This document shows, in pieces, positions 34,462 to 45,596 of a stretch of DNA of 64,000 bases (positions are counted from its first letter, which is position 1; every line of letters starts with the position of its first letter). Below the pieces are notes generated by a model. It was not told the DNA's origin and searched no databases. It worked only from the letters and a program-made list of their open reading frames with translations. Position numbers and translations under genes: made by a program. Source of the DNA: Breviolum minutum Mf 1.05b.01 (lineage: Eukaryota; Sar; Dinophyceae; Suessiales; Symbiodiniaceae); the NCBI GenBank assembly GCA_000507305.1, contig DF240216.1, forward strand, positions 61,736-125,735, given 5' to 3'.

Positions 34462-37400
34462 AGAGAGACTTGTTCAAAGTCTCTCTTCAACTTCAATACA
34501 AATCTCTTTTTTCGTACAAGCCACCGTTGCTTTTCACACAATTTCCAAAAGTCACGGATCCCTTCCAGTAACTCTTGCAGTCGCCGTGATTTGCTGGCCG
34601 CCGCTCCTGCAGCCGTGGCACCAGTAATGCCCGGGGCGCCTGCACAGGCAGCTGCCAAGGCCGAAATCGCTCACAACAGAAGCTTGAAAGCTGCAAAGCT
34701 GTTCTTTCGAATTTTCCATGTTCATTCAAAATGTGAGAAAACATTCTGAAACATTGTCTCGATTTAAAGTGTGTTTTTCTTTAATGTTTTGTGAGTTGAC
34801 GGTTCCAATGATGACGAGAGTTGCTCAGACGTTGCAAGGCCCTTGAAGTGCCGAATTTTGGCGTCGGAGCTTGGGCGTGGGGCGATCGCCTCTTCTGGGG
34901 CTACGACGAGAAGCAAGACTTGGAGCTTCGAGAAGGTGGGGTCATCGACTTGGTAAGAAACCCGTCACAAGTTTTCCATACAGAAACAAGGGGAAGCCTA
35001 CCAAAATCCCACCAAAACTTTCATGCAACCTTCAGATATCAGAATCCAAAGAGCTCCCAAATGGATGTTGACGATGTTAGTTTTTGTATGTTTTTTGTGC
35101 CAGGTTTTGACGCCTGCATCAAGGGTGGTGTGAAGCTCTTCGACACAGCGGAGATCTACGGTCCAGGACGCAGCGAGGCCGGAAGCAGAGCAGCAGAAAA
35201 GCCCTGATACTGTGTAAGGCTCAAGAGAGTTTGCAGGAAAAACTCTTTAACAAGTTCTTCCATCAAATTGTGGTTTTTCATGGTCTTCATTGGAAATGTT
35301 TAGCCAGAATGTGATACTAGACATATTGTAAGTAACATACTAGCTAAACTTTGGCAGGAACTGCTGGGGAAGTTCTTACGAGAAAGTGGCGCAAAGGACG
35401 TCCAGGCCAGGCTGTGTGGAGAACCGAGTCAGAAAAACGACCACCAAAAAACATTTTAAAAACCTGGTTAGGATGTCATTACAACCTCATTGGAACCTGC
35501 TTTCCAAGAACCCATTCTTTGGAAATGATGTGAAAATGCAGAAGTGCACAGGTCGCTACAAAGTTTGCGGCCTTCCCATGGAAATTGGATCGACAGGATG
35601 TGGTTAAAGCCTGTAAAGGCTCCCTCGAGCGTTTGGGATGCTTGTGTTATGACTTCATCATTTGAACTGCAATTTCCTTATGTGAAATTTTCAATACCGT
35701 TTGACAAATTCGATGACATAATTTCAAGGGGGAAGCCAGAGTGCAAGGACGGCATCACATTGACAAAAGAAAGTGTTTGTGATCTGAGGAATGGATTCCA
35801 TTGACATCTACCAGATTCACTTCCCATCAGCCCCCCAGCACGACATAAACTGCCTCCAGTGCAATTTAATGTTCAGCCTCACACCGTTAAATAAGTGGTG
35901 TTTCATTGAAACGTGAATGGTTCAGAACACACCAGGTGCTTTTGGGCATGGAAGATACGTGTTGAGTTTCGCTAATAGATGAAACCAATTAAACTTGGTT
36001 TTTGCAAAGGCCACGTGCAATTATTCATTAGCAGAGTCTTAAGTTGTATGCATTTGGGCCTCATTGGAGTTGGATCGCTCCAATTGTTCCATGTTTTGGC
36101 TCTGGTTTTTTGTATGTTTTTTTGTGGCAAATACGGAAGCAAGCTAAGGTTTGGAAGAATGAGGTGCGCCGGTGAATGCTGTTCGCCATTGCTGCTGACA
36201 CTGGTTGGATTTCTTCAGCATGCTGATTTTGAGCCATCGGTTTGGAGTCGCACATAAAGACATGGCTGTTGCACTCGCAAGGCTTTTTGGGATGGCCTTG
36301 GTGATTGCTATGAGCAGGGCTTGGTGAAAGCAGTTGGCGTTTCCAACTATGGCACCCAGGTTGCAACATCCCATCACATGCAGGGCAGTAAGGACCAGGA
36401 GATCCGCAGCTACTGCTTTCGATCATTCTTCCATTTGATAAGTTGACATGATCCAGTGTTGGTTATACCCCTATAGTCATTCATTTATACAGAATCTCAG
36501 GATGTTGTGGGTCAGACGTATTCGAGTGAGTAGCTTCGGAATTTGCAGAGATTGAGCCTCCGTAGCTTGTCCGTTACCAACCTCAAATGAGGCAGCTCAG
36601 CCGTCCGTGCCATCAGCAAGACCTTGGGAGAGCGAGGTATTCCATTGACATCAAATCAGATTCAGTGCCTCGTTTTGGCACAGCTATGAAAAGTTACCTT
36701 GCTCTCAAACACCATGCAAACAACACTGGCTGAACGGCTAAGGTACAGCTTGTTGTATCGTTATCCAGAGTTGCATTTTGCTTGCGCTTAGTTGCCTTCT
36801 TGCTCGTCTCGCATGTTTGCATGTCTTATTCCCACTGACATGTTGTACTTTCTTGGCAACAAAAAGATATTTGCTGGCAAAAGTCTCTGCATTTTTGTCC
36901 TAAGCCATCCATCGTACTGAGGAACGGCATGAAAGAAACGTGTGATGAGTTAGGCGTGAAGATTTTGGCTTACAGCCCGTTGGCATTGGGTGTTTTGCCT
37001 GAGTTTGGAGAAGTAAGTATCCCTCAGATCAAGCGCAGTTTCAATTGTCTAAAACGCAGTTTTTCACAAGGTGTGTGTTTTTCAAATCGCAATCAAAAAG
37101 TGGGACAACAAACCGGTGCTGCTCATCTTGAAAAGTCACCCAGGTGCTTTGACAGGGAAATGGACCCCAAGCACTCCACCCTCAGGCCCAAGGGCTGCCA
37201 TTTCTGATAAACTGCAGATCCTCGGTGCCACGTAGAAGATGAGTCTGCCAGGTATGAAAACTGAAAACGGATGATGATGAATGACAGAGGAAGGGAGGGA
37301 TGAAAACTGTGGCATGAAATGCGATGACAGCTCCGCAAGTCACAGAGAATTTCGAGGAAAGATGCTGCGTGGCCGGGATTGCTTGATGCCATGAAGGATG

Positions 37401-37839
37401 TGGCAAAGCAGCACGGCCCAGACACTACACTTTCACAGGCGACTCGTAGCAAGCAAACAAAGAACATTCCACAGAAACTGCCGAAGAAAACTGCGATTGC
37501 GGAACTGCCCAGGTGGCCATCGCTTGGTGCATTGCCAAAGGCACCACGCCAATCCCTGGAGTTCGTAATGTTCGGCAAGCTCAGGCAGACCACGCCTTTC
37601 ATCCGTGTGTTGAAAAGCCGTGTTTTGTCAAAAAAGAAGTTCCTCCAAACCTTGAAGTTAATTGGATGTAGAAACAGAAACACACAACTTAAGTTTCCAC
37701 AGTTTCGTGTACTTCAATCGCATTGCAAATGAATTCCACGCAATCGGAATCTTCCCACCAGGACAACATCAAAGCCACCAAGCTGAAGCTCTCCACAAAC
37801 GAGGTGCAAACGTTGGATTCTGCAGCAGTGCCTCAGTGA
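34462..37839 (+). CDS. Aldo/keto reductase family oxidoreductase
   Basis: This is an NAD(P)H-dependent aldo/keto reductase in 13 exons. The first, ending at 34689, carries a leader with SRRDLLAAAPAAVAPVMPG, which may be plastid-directing; its 5' border is unsure and the initiator exon was not found. The others are 34839-34935, 35104-35177, 35358-35405, 35552-35636, 35789-35841, 36282-36351, 36592-36666, 36867-36989, 37144-37231, 37357-37438, 37513-37584 and 37762-37839 (TGA). Phases agree throughout and the core is about 314 residues, normal for the family. The catalytic tetrad is visible: Asp and Tyr in LFDTAEIYG, Lys in VATKF, His in YQIHFP. Further marks are GVGAWAWGDRLFWGY, VKAVGVSNYG, AYSPLALG and WCIAKGTTPIPGVRN. 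The GAWAWG/WGY signature points to the plant and algal group of chloroplast-type aldo/keto reductases. Donors are GC seven times, GT three times and GA twice. Confidence 0.93.
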
Positions 37840-38060
37840 CAAATGGCAACAAATGACAACGGAGGACAGAAGACGTTTCGGATGGTGAAAATTACATGGA
37901 GATTCTCAGCGATACAGTCATGCTATCCACAAGACAAGTTCTTTGTTGGTTCGAGAATTGTTTGTTTTGTTTGATCCGCTGTTGCAGAGATGAATCTGCA
38001 AACATCAAAGTATGGCGGCTGGCGCACTCTCTTTTGAAGTTGTCATGTTTCACAGTGAAG
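37840..38060. other. Spacer after the aldo/keto reductase
   Basis: The spacer is short and no coding frame is seen. Confidence 0.4.
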
Positions 38061-40896
38061 ATGTTTGGAAACGAGTCGCTGATTTCGTTTCGAGGCGAAA
38101 GTGAGCAGTTTCTTGAGTCCAGAGGCAGATCAGACAGGTAATCAGGGCTTCACGTAGCTGGATTTGTTGCTCTACACCCAAGTGAGACTACTTCGCGATG
38201 TTTTTTGTTGTTGTATCAACATAGTATCAAACTTGCTTCAAACCTCTCAGTTTGGGTTCCTCATGATTTGGACTTTTAGACGTTTGGGTGTTTACAAGCA
38301 CCTTGTTGAAGCCGTGCTGCATCAGGCCAGCCCTTTCAACAATCTCAGTCGATCATTGGACACAAAGATTGCCATGTATGAAGCCTGAAGTGGTGAGAAA
38401 GCAGCCACTTGCGTGAGGAACGAGAGGAATAGCCGAGTATTTATTGATTTTCATAATTTAGAGCATGCACTTTTGCAGCTCCAGTTTTCTGCCCACGTGG
38501 AACGTATGCACTGTGGAAATAGGGTCAGGACTGCACTTGTGGCGCTTGAGAATGAATGCTGTTGGTTGTCAACCAGTTGCAAAAGAGAAGCACTACTTGA
38601 AGTGGAAGGCTTTGCCGTATTGCGATTGCCAATGAATGAGAATCGCTCTCAGTTGCTGCGATGTTTGATTCGTTCAATGTTCCGTCAGAACATGTTCTCA
38701 TGAGAACAATCCTCAAGCGCCAAGAAATTTTCAGCGCCAGATGGTAGCAAGAATCTGTCCGCACAAGGAGGACTTGATTCCAGACCCTCGAGACTTGGAG
38801 AGGAAAAAGTCTAAAAGTACAGAAGTATGCGAGAAACAGAAACAGGAAGTTAGAAAAAGAAATCTTTGAATCTTTAGGTCCACCTGAAGGTGCAAACCGA
38901 TCCAAATTTCAAGATGTTCCAACCGTTGGATCGACTTTGCTGAGGCTTCACTTGGCTGCTTTCCATGGTCAGGTTTGGAAGTGTTTGTTCTGACACATCC
39001 GAGATTGTACGTTGTAAAGGATGGCATATGGCGGCAGGCATACAGCTCATACACTTTGCAGATACGTCAAGTTGCTAAAAACGATCCCACGAACAATCGC
39101 AGAAATGAAGAAGTCAGAACAAGACTGGGTGGATAGGTTTTTCAGACTAAGCTGGAAGCATGACCAAAGGACAAATTGTGGACTCGGGCTCAGATATAGC
39201 AACGCATTGACGCTGGCTGCAGGCCACAGCAATGTCTGTTTTAGCTTGGGCAGTCGGGCACTTGGCTCTTCGTGATGGTTTTATACAGTCGCCTTTGTTC
39301 TTTGATGATATTCATCTCTTCTAGTGACACCTTGAGCAGTGAAAGCTTCGCAGATCCCAAAGGCTTCTCGTGGTTCACAGGGTGCGCTGATCTTTGGCAT
39401 CAAGGTCTGTGGTGTTTGAAGCAACGACAAGCAATAAAAATTGAAGATGAAGGTCTCGACAGATTCGGAAGATACGTAAATTCCATGGAGGCAAAAATGT
39501 CAGATTATTGTTAAATGCGACTCTACAGAAATCAGTTGAATCAGGTGGAATCGCTGAGCATGACTTGGATTCTCCCGTCTCTTTCCTTCCGCCAGGATGC
39601 ACAAGGTCTGACCGCTCTCGCCCAAGCCCTCAAAGCTTGGAAGGCAAGAGACCAATCAAGCGAATGAGAGCCGTTGATTTGCTCAACTAGAATTTGGTCA
39701 CATGCAAATCTGCTTCAAGTGAGTTTCCTCTACCTGTTCTAGAAGTTTGCCATCGCATCTGATAGCATCGATGTGAGAATCTAAGCATGGTACTGCACAT
39801 TTCCAAACACGTGGTTTTTGCCCATCACAACCACTGACCATCTACCATTGCATTCTTTGGTAGCTGTCACTGTGTTTGTGCAGGTTCCTACTGCCAGGAT
39901 TTTGGCATTGAGCAGGACACTCAGAGTCTGGAAAAAAGATTCTGATTGAGAAAACGCAATCGGCTTGCATCGATGACTTTGAAGCAATCCTGCCTCAAAC
40001 CCCTCAAATTCCGCACTTTCCGGCGGTTTGCAACTATTTTCACGGCACTCCCTGATGTTTTTGAGGCGGTGCCCCCGCAGCCAATGCCACAGTGCTCATC
40101 GAGTGTCGTCCTGACCTGTCGGGTTCCACAGAAATCAAAGTCTTGACTCAGAGCCAAAACTCAAAATGTCACAAAACGCGACTTTGAGCCAGCTGGTACT
40201 GCAGGGTGGAGGCTGTGCTGCAGACGAACCTGGAGGCTTTGAGCAACGCATTGGCAGTGCCACCAGCACGAGAGCCTAAAAAAATGCTGTGAAGCCGATG
40301 AAACGAGTCATTTCATGGCATTTTAAATGGAAACTTGAGCACTAAAAAGTAGATGAATAGGATGTCCTTTTGAAGGTGACCCCGGCCTAACTCACTCTCA
40401 CTCCCACAAAGTGTGAAGTGCAGTGCAAAACAATGCTGAAGTCTAAATGCTCTGATTACTGGGATTTTTGTTTCCAGGATTGATAGATTGGTCAAGAGGT
40501 TCCTCTCTTCAACTTTTCTGATACATTTCGAGGTGGAGACTGCAGGGAATTGTCTTGTTCCGCAGGGCGACCTAGATGACGATTGCAACTGCAAGCAACG
40601 TTGGCATTTCGTTCTTTCCACAAACGTCATTTGAATTATTTTCTAATGTTCTCACACAGTTCTAACCAACCTTGTCACTTTGTGACTTTGTGAGGCCAAA
40701 CTCTGGGAGGAACAGTACTTTGCTGCACTTGGTGTGAGCCTCACAGATCTCGTTTTGGCGAGTCTAAGACAGGACTGCAGAACTCGAAGATGTTTGTTGC
40801 CAGGCCGCAGAGCTGTCCAGCGAAGACAATGGCCCCGAAGTCGTTAGAAAGTTGCTGGATGCAGGCAAGAGGGACCGAGGGACATTTTCTGACTAG
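38061..40896 (+). CDS. Multi-exon gene or genes, unrecognised
   Basis: Exon-like segments are 38061-38137 (SLISFRGESEQFLESRG, GT donor), 38280-38388 (RLGVYKHLVEAVLHQASPFN), 38479-38570 (AHVERMHCGNRVRTALVALE), about 38880-38950, 39545-39667 (MTWILPSLSFRQDAQGLTAL), 40066-40187 (PAANATVLIECRPDLSGSTE), 40206-40292 (VEAVLQTNLEALSNALAVPP), 40695-40772 (AKLWEEQYFAALGVSLTDLV) and 40804-40896 (LSSEDNGPEVVRKLLDAGKR, TAG). The 40066 segment resembles ear- or sandwich-type domains of coat and adaptor proteins (Asn-Ala-Thr-Val-Leu-Ile pattern), but this is only a hint. The 40804 segment looks like a 3' terminal exon. The group could be two genes divided near 39.7 kb. Confidence 0.45.
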
Positions 40897-41786
40897 ATCT
40901 CGTGAAGCTCCGAAAAAACACTCAAGTTGATCGGCAAGATTAGTTGGCCTTACGCCCTGCGTGTGAATCTACATTTCAAAGTATTGGATTCGGAATCTTC
41001 AAAAGTAACTTGAAACGCAGCAACAGCTTGCCTCGTAGCCAGATGGAGCAAAACTTGTTCGAACCACCTGACTATACCTGAGTCCTACAGGTGCCAAAGT
41101 GGAACTTTCTGATAGCAACGGGGACACTGCGCTCAGTAGTGCCTTGCGTTTGCATCTCAACTTACTCCTGACAGTTGAGAATCCAAGAGTCAAAGATAAT
41201 CCATCATCGATTCGAGTTATTACATCCTGTTTGAAGTTAGAAGTATGATTGAATCATTCTGTACGACTGTCAGAGGCCACAGAACTGTCAAACCAAATCA
41301 AAGCTCTTGCAGCCTCTAAGTGTCGGCTCTTCCATGAGAATGCTTCCACAACACAATCTTGGTGCACTTTGCAACAGCCTACTGCCAAAACCTATTTGCT
41401 TTGCAAGTTTTTCAAGTTGGACCCGTTTTTTTCCGCCACCGTTTTACTTGCGCTTTGCACGGACGCGTCGCCGTCACCCAATGGAAGTGGGCGCAGCCTG
41501 TGCAGCAGCTGGCGCAGCGGGCCTTCATCTCGCAGGCGAGGCAAGGAACATTTCGTCTTTGAGAATTTTTGTCGTGTTACGTGTTGGTCATCACAAGCTT
41601 TTAAAGAGAAGGAATCATCAATGTATGGCTGCACTGAGGTTACAACCGAGCGAACTATTTTGAGAATTTGCACCTCAAGCAAAGCAGGAACTACCGAAAG
41701 CAACAGATTGTCCACTCGCAGGCACGTATGAATCGCAGATTCAACACAGTCTCGAGTGCTCACGTTCATGCATATTCCACATTGAG
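40897..41786. other. Stretch with weak coding signal
   Basis: Around 41460-41560 all + frames stay open through a GC-rich patch, one reading MEVGAACAAAGAAGLHLAGE. It may be an N-terminal exon with an Ala-rich leader, but I cannot decide the frame. Confidence 0.3.
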
Positions 41787-41894
41787 GCGGACCTCTTCCG
41801 CGCAGATGTGGAACAAGCCATTGGTGCTTCTAGCGCGGTACAAGACCGCCTGATCGTTGTGTGGCTCGGTTGCCTCACATTCGAACATCGATGA
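41787..41894 (+). CDS. Single exon, unrecognised
   Basis: After an AG the frame reads ADLFRADVEQAIGASSAVQD, then a hydrophobic run (RLIVVWLGCL), and stops at TGA 41892-41894. The composition is convincing but the partners of this exon were not found. It may link to the Ala-rich frame near 41.5 kb. Confidence 0.4.
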   Translation, partial: ADLFRADVEQAIGASSAVQDRLIVVWLGCLTFEHR

Positions 41895-43500
41895 AAGATG
41901 TTGGGCTGTGCTTTGTTGCTTTGTTGAACTTTGTTTCTTGTTCCTACGTTCCTACAATAATTTTACATCTTTTTGGCACATTCGAGGTCTGCCTTGCTCT
42001 TGGGTGTGACAGCCCATACGCCCCTCGGCCTACAATAGATTATTTTCTTGCTTAGAAGCTTACAATTTCACTCATTCAGTCCTTTTGTTCTATACTTTCA
42101 TTTAGTCGATTGCGGAGATGACTTTACCTGACTGCGTCAGCTCGTATTCGAACGGTCACCTTAGATGTTGAAAAGCTTCCACGGCACAGCCCAGTTACGC
42201 ATTCCACGGCCCTGTGTGTTCGGTTGATGTCAGGAATGGCTGGAATTTGCCAGTTGCCTGGCTTGGATTCAGGTTGTTTTGATGTGGAGGCAGAGTGTAA
42301 AGGAAGCGTCCTGAAAGGCGCCAGACGAGAGGCGTAAAACATTGTCAAATTTGGCGCAACTTCAAGTGTCTGTGGCAAACAGGTGTTTCTGACTGATTTC
42401 AAGTGGTAAGTTTTGCTGCGGCAGCTGAGGCAAATACCCGATCGTTTCTTCAAGACATGTTTTATCTTTGCATCGGCAACGCCTTTCTCTATTTTTTGGT
42501 GTCACTCATTGCTTCTATTAGCACCTCGGCTGGTATTGGATTGCTGTAATTGTGATTTCTCTTCTTTCGAGAGTGCTGAATGAATGAACACAAAGCTTGT
42601 GCAAGGTTGATTTTCATACAAATCAGTCAGCACTGAAAACTGCAATTCCTTTCCCTTCCAAATCTGTTTGCAGATTTGCATAGCTTTACCTTTCCAATGT
42701 CTCCCTGTCTCCATTTTTCGGACCAAGGTGCCAACATCCTGGCACGCAAGTGCCAAAAGGAGCCATGATGAAAAAACATGTTCCACTCAATTAAGGGCAG
42801 TAAGGGAGTGATGTGCGATCCTGATGCAAGGATAAAGGAAGTTCAATGAAGTGTTTGCATAAAATGTGTTTGCAAAAATTCCAGAGATTTGGGGACCACA
42901 TCTTTGCACTACCATATCACAAAAAAGTCAAACAAGGGCAACTCTGTGCAAAAGTCAACAGTTTCTCAAAGGACTTTGCACAGATATCTTGTACAGAGTT
43001 CTCAGACACATTTGTCACAAAAACTTCGAGGGAGTACTGTACTTTAAGAAATTGCAACGTTCAAAGTTTGAGTCCGTAAGTTTAGAATTTTTAGGGGCAT
43101 TGCAGTGACAGAGTGATAACTTTCTGCTGATTCATCAGTGGATATTGAGGAGCTCTTGAACAACTGCGTACGGCCGCCTTTTGCAGAAATGATGAGGGTG
43201 CGGCTGTGTGGGTTCGTTCATCCAAGAACCGTCCAGAGTCGAAGGCAAATAAAAGACAAAAGATGGAAGACGAAAGTAAGAAGAGTTTGAAGAGACTCTA
43301 AAGAGTGCTTCAGGATTTAGGATTGCAAGAGCGTGGATATCATATTTTGGAAATGAGATGAAAGAAAACCATAGGATCATCAGCCAGATATGTGAAGCGG
43401 ATATGCAGCGAACAAAAATGGAAACATATTTGGTGCACTTGTTTGGTACATTTTATTGACAGTTGTAGCAATATGTGCACACAAAGAAGGATTCAAAACC
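41895..43500. other. Stretch with no gene I can support
   Basis: Two minus-strand frames of 94-109 codons (about 42124-42786) are open but lack family likeness and run against the orientation of all host genes, so I do not call them. Confidence 0.35.
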
Positions 43501-45596
43501 GTGTTCGACTCCGACCAGGACGTCGACCTCGCAGCAGAGCTGGAAAGTGCAGAGGCCTTCGAACGTCAAGGCGATGATAAAACACATGGAAAAGGCGATG
43601 AAAAGGCAGAAATAAAAAACAAATAGCATACTGACAACAATGAAAACGGTGACATACCTCAAGTGCACAGCATCTTAGGAGCTGGGAGTATGGTCTGTGT
43701 TCTTGTCATGTGATTTTCCACTAAGAACACCAGTTTGCAATATTGATTCTTGCATTCTTGCAATACGAAGCAGGATCAAGGGAATAATTGCGTAGACGAG
43801 TCATTTCCGATTTCCGTGCCAGGCGTTTCTCAAGTACTGCGAATCCCTGGGGCTGATCAGTTGAGTCCACAAAACGACAAATTGTCGCAAGAGATTTGGT
43901 CGCTTGGGCGCAACTCCAGAGAAAACCCCTCAGCATTAACGGACTTGGATGAGGAATGAGGAGATGGGCACTGCAATTGCAATAATGAAGAAGCCAAGGT
44001 AAGTCGATAAGTGTTTTTTTGGTTCAAAAGCGATTTTTGAAGCAGAAGACATTTTTGCATTGTTGGACAAAGTAGAATTGACCGAGGACGGAAAGCTCTA
44101 CCGGCAGTGCTTCCATGAGTCGCCTGATTCAGCAGCAGATTTCCAACGAGCTGACCCTCATGGAGACATGGCTATGACATAGTTCGAATGAAAGCAGAAA
44201 TTGCTGTTTAATGATTTTAATCGCGTCCACTTGTGATTTGCATTTAAGTACCCTTTTCAAAGTTTCTCAGATGTCATCCATTCTTGGAGTAGCACATGGA
44301 GATTGATGTGTTTTATCGGGAAGGAAATGCAACATGATTGGGATGAGCTTCAAACGTACACGCCGTATTTCTTGGTTTGGGGAAGCTTAGCTGCAACGGG
44401 AAAACACACAGCTCCAACAGGCAATGAGGTGAAGGATCGGACGGAGAGATAGAGGTATTGACAGAAGTTTATCATTTCAAAGTTTTTTTCTGTGAAGATC
44501 AGATTTCCTTGAAATCCACAAAAATGTACACAGTGGCTGGGATGTTTCATTTGCTGTATGTTTTTTTCATTCTGACCTTCAAGTACATTTTATCACTTTT
44601 TTGTCCAAAACAAAAAGGACGATAGAATTTTAGATGCTCACAATCGGCAGCTCGAGCATCTCCAGGCTTGAGAAGTTTGTTGAACAGCTTCGGGTTTTTT
44701 TCCTTGGCGCACACCTACCGTGTTTCTTGGTCAAGTGGGACAAACGTTGACCTTCGAAAGTACACAGTGGCTGTCTATCACCTGGGCCATTTCGATCATT
44801 TGAGGCGCAAAAACCGTATGGCTTCCAAGTTCACATTTTCTACGCAGCTCGGTTACAGTCGGAAAAATTCGGCAGTTTGGGGATACAAGAGTCTTGACTA
44901 GCATGGAAACTGTCACTCAAGAAGGGGCTAGAAGTATCAAAAAACTAGAAAATCTCATGGTTTCGTCCAATTTCTCTTACTTGAAAAGTGTTTCCCAAAA
45001 CAGATTCATGGTTGGTAGGTGATCATTGTTGCTGGACTCAGCTTCATCTCCGAACGCTTGATGGCAACAAGCCGTCGAGTCTTCGCTGCTTGCCTGGAAA
45101 AGTTGTGACTCATAGGTGAAGTGCAATTCCTGAAACTGTAAAGTGATTTTCTTGGGTTCATATGAAGACGATAATTGCCTCAATTTGTCAGGAGATTTTT
45201 GATTTTCAGTGACCTGAGGCAGTTGAACTTGGCGCATTGATTCTGTGTCACGTCCTGTGCTTCTGCGTGGCCTGCCAAGATAGAAACCAACTCGCGGACA
45301 GGCGGGCTTTGCAAGCATGGAGCTCATTGAGCGGGTCGTCAAGGAATGAGAATTGTTGCACTATGTGTGGCGAAGATGCCCAATTTTTTTCTCTCAGCCT
45401 TTGTGTCAACGTTAATCTATTGAACCCAGTTATTTGCATGTTTTGAAACCTTTGACTCTTTTGCGCAGTCAACAGCTGAAATTCGAGAGCTTCAATGTTT
45501 CTATCTTGGTGGCATCTCGGTTGCAACAGGTGACACAGAGCTAGAAGCCATGTTTCCATGTTTTGTTTGGTCTTGGAGCTATTTGCAAAAATGAAA
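43501..45596 (+). CDS. Exons of an unrecognised gene upstream of the retrotransposon
   Basis: Segments are 43501-43580 or so (SDQDVDLAAELESAEAFERQ), 43823-43862 (AFLKYCESLGL), 44046-44180 (EDIFALLDKVELTEDGKLYR, TAG), about 44618-44670 (DDRILDAHNRQLEHLQA) and 45469-45590 (STAEIRELQCFYLGGISVAT). The 44046 exon has a pattern loosely like an EF-hand loop but lacks the full set of acidic positions. These exons, with those at 56692 and 57217, may belong to one gene split by the copia insertion. That is an inference from spacing and strand only. Confidence 0.4.

Noticed and set aside
36061..36426. Minus-strand frame of 121 codons inside the aldo/keto reductase
   Set aside because: It overlaps the exon with VKAVGVSNYG on the + strand, which is certain.
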